A DNA stretch of 10,693 nucleotides from Nanosynbacter sp. (GTDB lineage Bacteria > Patescibacteriota > Saccharimonadia > Saccharimonadales > Saccharimonadaceae). Position 1 is the first letter of the stretch; each line of letters starts with the position of its first letter. The translations under genes were made by a program, and so were the position numbers. Shown here one piece after another: positions 6,747 to 10,693 of this stretch. The notes beneath the pieces are model-generated. The model saw nothing but the letters and a program-made list of their open reading frames with translations, did no database searches and was not told where the DNA came from. The DNA is taken from NCBI GenBank assembly GCA_015257485.1, contig JABZKC010000022.1:1-10693 (forward strand). The letters are read 5' to 3'.

Positions 6747-8292
6747 AGAATGGACTATCTTCAAGTTCTTGTATGTTACCCATTATATCAGAAATTGCAC
6801 TGAGTGAAGCGTCGTCAGATTTTGGTGTGGCTTCCAATTTGCCTGCACTAAATTGATTAAAATCGACGGCGGTACTCGGGGTTTTATGCTCGTCGGGATT
6901 CATGATGATAATATTGAGGCCATTAATGGCAGTTTTTAGGACTTCGAGGTTGTTCTTGCTATTTAAAATATTGAACCAAACCTTAGCACTCGGGTAAATT
7001 TCTAATTGATTAGATTTGTAGGCAAAATAGGATTTGTTGAGTGGAACGAAAAGAGTTTCTGCGATGTTTCTGATGTTTTCTAAGAAGCCCTTGGCGCTAA
7101 AATCACCAGCACCAGAGACAACGGCTTCTGGGATGGTCATGGCTTCGGCCTGAACTTGTTGATTCTGAATCTCTGCGCGTTCCTGGATTTTTTCGGTAAG
7201 TTTGGACTTAGAAATTTTGACTAAGCGTTCGCGAATTTCAGGATTAATCGAAGGCTTGGCAGATTCTTCTGAGGCCACTGGAGCCGCTGGCGCTACAGTG
7301 GTCACTGGAGTTGCTGGGGTTGTCGGTTCGGCGATAGACATCGGTGCAGCTTTAAAGTGATCTAAAATTAGGGCGACAATGAGTTTGGCGCTGGCAAATT
7401 CGCCATTAACGGCGTAGAGCTTTTCGATGAGGTGAAGATTTTTGGTGGTAGGATTTTGCACGATGGCTTTGATAAGGCTTGTCGCGATTCCCTCAGCCTT
7501 GTTGCCTTGATTAATGAGTTCTTCGACGAGACTGCGAATTTGGTCGATATTTTCTTGTTCGTAGCTTGCTAGCAATTCTTCAATTAGGACCTGCTTAGGT
7601 ACACCCAAGGCAGAAGAAACTTCTTCGGTGGTAATTAGGGTGGATTTATCGGCGTGAAGATTACTTAGTTGATCGAGAATCGATAAAGAATCACGAAATG
7701 AGCCGCCGCCCTGTTCGATGAGTAATGAAAGAGCGTCTTTTTCGATATTGATCCCCTCTTTTTGGCAGATACCTTCGAGGAATGGTTGCATGATAGATTT
7801 ATCGGCCAGCTTAAAATGGAAAATCTGTACACGTGAAAGGATAGTGGCGGGGATTTTTTCTGGGTTAGTGGTGGCAAAAATAAAAACAATATGCTCTGGT
7901 GGTTCTTCAAGAATCTTGAGGAGCGCATTGAAGGCGTTTTTCGAGAGCATGTGAATTTCATCAATGATGTAAACCTTGTATTTGCCGGTGGTCGGGGCGA
8001 GCATGGCTTTGTCGCGTAATTCACGGATATTTTCGACCATAGTAAATACGGCGGCATCAATCTCGATAATGTCGACATAATTATCTTCCAGTTGATAATC
8101 GAAATGATTAATTTCGTGAGCAAAAATACGGGCTACCGAAGTTTTGCCGCAGCCCCTGGCGCCGACAAAAAGGTAGCCGTGAGAAATTTTTTGATTGGTG
8201 AGTTGAGTTTGTAGCTGACGAATAGTATCGTCTTGACCGACAACATCTGCGAGCTTAAGTGGACGGTATTTACGATAGAGGGCTTTCGTCAT
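6745..8292 (-). CDS. dnaX: DNA polymerase III gamma/tau subunit, no zinc module
   Basis: DnaX is the AAA+ motor of the clamp loader. The chosen start (8292) gives 515 residues beginning MTKALYRKYRPLKL, the canonical N-terminus. An in-frame ATG at 8322 would add ten residues inside the upstream gene and is less likely. Motifs: Walker A GARGCGKT (44-51), Walker B with IIDEIHML (109-116), NALLKILEEPP (122-132), sensor 1 ATTNPEKIP (140-148), SRVQIFHF (153-160), sensor 2 GGGSFRDSLSILDQ (195-208). The family's four-Cys zinc module between Walker A and the DIIEIDAA strand (74-81) is gone; the stretch HEINHFDYQLEDNYV has no Cys. An Ala/Pro/Thr linker (316-345) leads to a tau-like C-terminal domain (about 400-470) and a tail. 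The start follows the upstream stop by 2 bases and its GAGG is 13 bases away, so it probably depends on coupling. Confidence 0.94.
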   Translation of the reverse strand: MTKALYRKYRPLKLADVVGQDDTIRQLQTQLTNQKISHGYLFVGARGCGKTSVARIFAHEINHFDYQLEDNYVDIIEIDAAVFTMVENIRELRDKAMLAPTTGKYKVYIIDEIHMLSKNAFNALLKILEEPPEHIVFIFATTNPEKIPATILSRVQIFHFKLADKSIMQPFLEGICQKEGINIEKDALSLLIEQGGGSFRDSLSILDQLSNLHADKSTLITTEEVSSALGVPKQVLIEELLASYEQENIDQIRSLVEELINQGNKAEGIATSLIKAIVQNPTTKNLHLIEKLYAVNGEFASAKLIVALILDHFKAAPMSIAEPTTPATPVTTVAPAAPVASEESAKPSINPEIRERLVKISKSKLTEKIQERAEIQNQQVQAEAMTIPEAVVSGAGDFSAKGFLENIRNIAETLFVPLNKSYFAYKSNQLEIYPSAKVWFNILNSKNNLEVLKTAINGLNIIIMNPDEHKTPSTAVDFNQFSAGKLEATPKSDDASLSAISDIMGNIQELEDSPF

Positions 8293-8294
8293 AT

Positions 8295-8813
8295 TTAGAG
8301 CGACGCCTCGACGGCAGCCCAATTGGCGTCATCGTTGTTCGCTGGAATGACTACTGAAACCTGAGAACCTTCTTTGAGGCGGAAATAGGTTACCGATGCA
8401 TAAAGAATTTCGTATTCGCGACCATTAACTTCGACAAAATATTTGTCATCATGGCGAATCAAAGTACCGATTACGGTCTTGCGTTCGACTGGCCCGATTT
8501 GCTTGTAGAGGAATTTACCTTCCTTCGTGATGGTGAGCTTCATAATGTCACCTTCGACAAGCTTGGACTTGCTGGCGTAGTTGGCTGGAACCGGATAGTT
8601 CTTGCCGTCTTGGTCAATCATGATTTGGCCATCAAAGACGCCTTCGATAATCTTGCCTTCGTTATTACTAATGACTACTTCTCTCGGAGTAGTAATGGTT
8701 TCTCCGTCTCCGAGCATTGAAATCAAAAGTTCTTTGGCGGCGGCCAAATTGGTTTCTGCTTCTTGAATAAGAGAACGGAGTCGTTTTATTTGTTTTTCTG
8801 GTAATTCAGACAT
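8295..8813 (-). CDS. Conserved small protein of unknown function before dnaX
   Basis: Function unknown. The chosen start gives 172 residues. An N-terminal charged helix (about 5-32, KQIKRLRSLIQEAETNLAAAKELL without the long run: heptads of Leu/Ile/Ala) looks like a short coiled coil. A Gly/Thr-rich hinge (35-44) leads to a beta-rich body with GVFDGQIMIDQDGKNYPVP (58-76), NYASKSKLVEGDIMKL (78-93), YKQIGPVERKTVIGTL (103-118) and YASVTYF (138-144), suggesting one or two small barrel-like domains. I recall similar KSKLVEGD/QIGPVERK proteins as conserved hypotheticals in CPR genomes, but this is memory, not a search. The start at 8813 has AGGA (8826-8823) 9 bases upstream. An in-frame ATG at 8846 would lie at the predicted transcription start and is disfavoured. 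It is the first gene of the dnaX-dnaB operon, which hints at a role near DNA or RNA handling. Confidence 0.75.
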   Translation of the reverse strand: MSELPEKQIKRLRSLIQEAETNLAAAKELLISMLGDGETITTPREVVISNNEGKIIEGVFDGQIMIDQDGKNYPVPANYASKSKLVEGDIMKLTITKEGKFLYKQIGPVERKTVIGTLIRHDDKYFVEVNGREYEILYASVTYFRLKEGSQVSVVIPANNDDANWAAVEASL

Positions 8814-8850
8814 CACCTCGCATCCTGTCTGTTTAATAAATATCATTCTA

Positions 8851-8879
8851 ATCGTACGGCCTTTTTAGAAAAATGTCAA
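8851..8879 (-). promoter_or_regulatory. Promoter of the unknown gene-dnaX-dnaB operon
   Basis: On the minus strand a perfect -35 TTGACA (8879-8874) is followed after exactly 17 bases by TACGAT (8856-8851). This is the best sigma-70-type promoter in the window. The expected start near 8844 gives a leader of about 31 bases before the ATG at 8813. Confidence 0.7.
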
Positions 8880-8952
8880 GAAAGATAAGGTTAAAATTAG
8901 TGGACTTTATGAATAAAATATGTTAAAAAATGCTATTTTTCAAAAAATCGTT

Positions 8953-8958
8953 TATGAT
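8953..8958 (+). promoter_or_regulatory. Possible -10 box of rlmH
   Basis: TATGAT lies 6 bases before the rlmH ATG at 8965, so transcription from it would begin at or beside the start codon. It sits within TTTATGATAGA (8951-8961), the same 11-mer found twice before ackA. No convincing -35 is seen; the upstream sequence is A/T-rich. Confidence 0.4.
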
Positions 8959-8964
8959 AGAAGT

Positions 8965-9396
8965 ATGATTAAAATTATTGCTGGTGGAAAGAAGCATATT
9001 CCAGAGATTGTGGGTCTAATATCGGAATACGAGAAGCGTTTGAAGAAGCCGTTTGATATCAAATGGCAGTTTCTGGAAGAAAAAAAGCTCGAGGAATATT
9101 TAGCTAGCTGGCCGTTTACGGGGCGAGAATTCGTAATACTTTTGGACGAGCGCGGAGTGAATTTCAAGAATGGCCAAATTGCGGAAATTATGTCACGCGA
9201 GTTTAATTTTGGGAAAGAAATTGTCTTAATTATTGGCGGTGCGTATGGCGTGACGGAAGAAGTGAGGAAGAAGTCTGACGTGGTCTGGAGCTTTTCGAAC
9301 TTGGTCTTCCCTCACCAATTGATGCGCGTGATGCTAGTGGAGCAGATTTATCGCACACAAGAAATTTTACATGGCGGGAAGTATCATCATGAATGA
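8965..9396 (+). CDS. rlmH: 23S rRNA (pseudouridine1915-N3)-methyltransferase RlmH
   Basis: RlmH is a SPOUT methyltransferase that uses S-adenosylmethionine to methylate pseudouridine 1915 in helix 69 of 23S rRNA on assembled ribosomes. With ATG at 8965 the protein has 143 residues, close to the usual 155. Family motifs are AGGKKH (6-11), ILLDERG (58-64), IIGGAYGV (89-96; the SAM-binding knot), and PHQLMRVMLVEQIYRTQEI (116-134) ending in GGKYHHE (137-143). An in-frame ATG at 8920 would add 15 residues not expected for the family, and it lacks a ribosome site. The chosen ATG also lacks a good Shine-Dalgarno (only AGAAG directly before it) and has TATGAT 6 bases upstream, which fits a leaderless message. 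It is divergent from the dnaX operon and converges on the repeat-protein gene. Confidence 0.92.
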   Translation: MIKIIAGGKKHIPEIVGLISEYEKRLKKPFDIKWQFLEEKKLEEYLASWPFTGREFVILLDERGVNFKNGQIAEIMSREFNFGKEIVLIIGGAYGVTEEVRKKSDVVWSFSNLVFPHQLMRVMLVEQIYRTQEILHGGKYHHE

Positions 9397-9437
9397 AATC
9401 TAGGATTGATTATTTTTAGTATGGAGTCTACCTTTTT

Positions 9438-9459
9438 TATTGGCAAGATTTCGCCAATA
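9438..9459 (+). terminator. Weak terminator-like hairpin after rlmH
   Basis: TATTGGC (9438-9444) pairs with GCCAATA (9453-9459) around an 8-base loop. On the plus strand only TTTGTTG follows, a poor U-tract. On the minus strand it is followed by A's, so it cannot be an intrinsic terminator for the repeat-protein gene. It lies 42 bases after the rlmH stop. Confidence 0.45.
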
Positions 9460-9487
9460 TTTGTTGTAAGGGTCCTGGAACCTTAAT

Positions 9488-9504
9488 GTAAATAATTTAT
9501 TTAC
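9488..9504. repeat. 17-bp perfect palindrome after the repeat-protein gene
   Basis: GTAAATAA (9488-9495) and TTATTTAC (9497-9504) are perfect arms around one base. It begins three bases after the stop codon of the minus-strand gene. As RNA it would form a 7-bp A-U-rich hairpin on either strand without a following T-tract, so its role is unclear. Confidence 0.55.
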
Positions 9505-9507
9505 TCC

Positions 9508-10693
9508 CTAGGGCTTGCGCGTAAAATAACCCTGCACTCCAGGGCGATCCACACGAAGCCAAGTTTTGTCTGCCGTAGATGGATTGGCTAGGTATGAGCC
9601 GTTACCACCTCGAAGTTTTTTGCGATTTCTGAACATATTGGAAAAAGCTGTAAGCTTAGATATATCAAAATCATTGTTCGCGTATATTTTTTCTAACTTA
9701 TCATCAGATGCATAGTCGTTTGAGAGCGAGAACATATCCTCCATATCCGTCACCTTGGAGGTGTTAAAGTTAGTAAGGTTAAGCGAAGTGAGATTGCGCA
9801 TATTAAAAAACATATTACTCATTTTCATCACTTTGGAAGTGTCAAAGTTAGAAAGATTAAGACTAGTGAGAGACGTGCCAGAAAACATACTATTCATATA
9901 TGCCACCTGGGAGGTATCAAAGTTAGAGAGATCTAGCGTGGTGAGACTAGACATATAAGAGAACATATAATCCATATATTTCACCTGGGAGGTGTCGAAG
10001 TTGGAGAGATCAAGAGAAGTGAGACTAGACATGCCATAAAACATAACTTCCATATTCGTCACCCTCGAGGTGTCGAAGTTGGAGAGATTAAGGGTAGTGA
10101 GACTGGACATGTCACGGAACATATATTTCATATCTGTTACCTGTGAAGTATCGAAGTTAGAGAGATCAAGAGTAGTGAGACTAGACATGCCAGAAAACAT
10201 AAATTGCATATCCGTCACCTGGGAGGTGTCGAAGTTGGAGAGATCAAGCTCTACGATGTTTTTGATTTTTTGTTCATTATATTCTCGATAGAACATCAAC
10301 CCGCTATCCACATTTAAATAGACCTTCTCCGATTCGGCATAGTAATAAGCTGTTTTATCGGTCGGGTCTAGCCAGAGTTTAATTTCATAATCAGATGCTT
10401 CATCATCGATATTTACTGTATTCATGGATGCAGCTGGCGCTACGGAACTTTTCTTGAAGTGCTCAATTTTATCCGTAGCGGCTCCTAAGGCTCTTAGTTT
10501 TGTATTAAAATCAGGGCCCTCTGTCATGATGGCGATACGATTATAGTTATTTGTTAAGATAGAAAATACCAACTTATTTGTGTATCTGCCACTTTCAAGA
10601 TTATCACCTAGCTTCATACCAATTTTGATACTATTCGTTTCATTGCCGTTGGTCTTCACTGTAGTCTGCAAGATTTGCGCTGGAGTAGAAAGT
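9508..10693 (-). CDS. BspA-like surface protein with 26-residue repeats (5' partial)
   Basis: The frame is open to the right edge, so this is the C-terminal part (at least 394 residues) of a longer protein whose start and any signal peptide lie outside. Counting from the TTG codon at 10671, residues 1-41 resemble a beta domain (LESGRYTNKLVFSILTNN), 95-141 carry a linker ending in KLWLDPTDKTAYYYAESEKV-type sequence, and 142-322 hold seven leucine-rich repeats of the LxLSNFDTSxVTxMxxMF type. The period is 26 residues with one unit of 25. An eighth degenerate unit (329-352) follows a short insertion. The protein ends WLRVDRPGVQGYFTRKP. This is the DUF285/BspA 26-residue-repeat family of bacterial surface proteins, often thought to bind host or neighbour cells. 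No LPxTG motif or C-terminal membrane segment is seen, so anchoring, if any, must be elsewhere. Confidence 0.85.
   Translation of the reverse strand, partial: LSTPAQILQTTVKTNGNETNSIKIGMKLGDNLESGRYTNKLVFSILTNNYNRIAIMTEGPDFNTKLRALGAATDKIEHFKKSSVAPAASMNTVNIDDEASDYEIKLWLDPTDKTAYYYAESEKVYLNVDSGLMFYREYNEQKIKNIVELDLSNFDTSQVTDMQFMFSGMSSLTTLDLSNFDTSQVTDMKYMFRDMSSLTTLNLSNFDTSRVTNMEVMFYGMSSLTSLDLSNFDTSQVKYMDYMFSYMSSLTTLDLSNFDTSQVAYMNSMFSGTSLTSLNLSNFDTSKVMKMSNMFFNMRNLTSLNLTNFNTSKVTDMEDMFSLSNDYASDDKLEKIYANNDFDISKLTAFSNMFRNRKKLRGGNGSYLANPSTADKTWLRVDRPGVQGYFTRKP
9706..10248 (-). repeat. 78-bp coding tandem repeats of the surface protein
   Basis: Seven units with a 78-bp period (one of 75 bp) encode the leucine-rich repeats. 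DNA identity is high in the part coding for SNFDTSQV. A 34-base stretch starting at 9982 recurs at 10215-10216, exactly three units (234 bp) away. Units toward the C-terminus (9706-9860) are more diverged. Such arrays can gain or lose units by recombination or slippage. Confidence 0.9.

Noticed and set aside
7180..7200. Six-A run in dnaX (GAA AAA ATC, near residue 367) as a programmed frameshift site
   Set aside because: It is in the right part of the gene, and a +1 shift would reach a TGA after about 16 codons, giving a gamma-like product. But it is not a canonical A AAA AAG slippery site, six A's are short for transcript slippage, and the same GAA AAA ATC string occurs earlier in the gene.
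8293..8322. DnaX start at the upstream ATG 8322
   Set aside because: The ten extra residues (MGCRRGVALN) lie inside the end of the preceding gene and before the canonical ALYRKYRP N-terminus.
9706..10248. Regularly spaced repeats as a CRISPR array
   Set aside because: The 78-bp period is in frame and codes for leucine-rich repeats, with no unique spacers.
1..10693. Recoded UGA or an intein in dnaB or dnaX
   Set aside because: All conserved proteins read through without in-frame TGA, rlmH ends in TGA, and both DnaB and DnaX have uninterrupted motor domains of normal length.

Overview
The window suggests a small-genome bacterium of the Patescibacteria/CPR, most likely Candidatus Saccharibacteria (TM7). 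This rests on gene content and protein style: a DnaX without its zinc module, a compact RecR, a RmuC, a GT-C membrane glycosyltransferase, a CPR-like small conserved protein in front of dnaX, and a large surface protein with 26-residue BspA-type repeats. The lineage is an inference, not proven by a marker gene. All genes read through intact with TGA as a stop (rlmH ends in TGA), which argues against the recoded UGA of mycoplasmas and of Gracilibacteria/Absconditabacteria.

Layout. Bases 1-45 may hold the last 14 codons of an upstream plus-strand gene. Bases 46-253 are non-coding and carry an imperfect 45-bp tandem duplication with promoter-like -10 hexamers. A stand-alone acetate kinase gene follows on the plus strand (254-1441). 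It converges on rmuC across a 13-bp hairpin that can terminate transcription from both sides. From 1484 to 8813 everything is on the minus strand. Read in the direction of transcription this is: a conserved unknown protein of 172 residues, dnaX (clamp-loader ATPase), dnaB (replicative helicase), a GT-C glycosyltransferase, ybaB/ebfC, recR and rmuC. A clear TTGACA-17-TACGAT promoter precedes the first gene. The first three genes are separated by 2 and 8 bases and form a probable replication operon. ybaB and recR overlap by one base. The glycosyltransferase, ybaB-recR and rmuC each have their own TGnTATAAT extended -10 box.

Divergent from the unknown gene is rlmH (23S rRNA methyltransferase, plus strand), possibly read from a leaderless transcript. 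It converges on the 3' end of a long minus-strand gene for a BspA-like repeat surface protein, whose start lies beyond the right edge.

Working together: DnaX and DnaB act at the replication fork, YbaB and RecR in DNA binding and recombinational repair, and RmuC in limiting rearrangements. RlmH tunes the ribosome, acetate kinase makes ATP by fermentation, and the glycosyltransferase and repeat protein belong to the cell surface. No dramatic new system is evident. The most notable points are the loss of zinc-binding cysteines in both RecR and DnaX, the conserved unknown protein tied to dnaX, the probable leaderless start of the glycosyltransferase, the promoter duplication before ackA, and the recombination-prone repeats of the surface protein.
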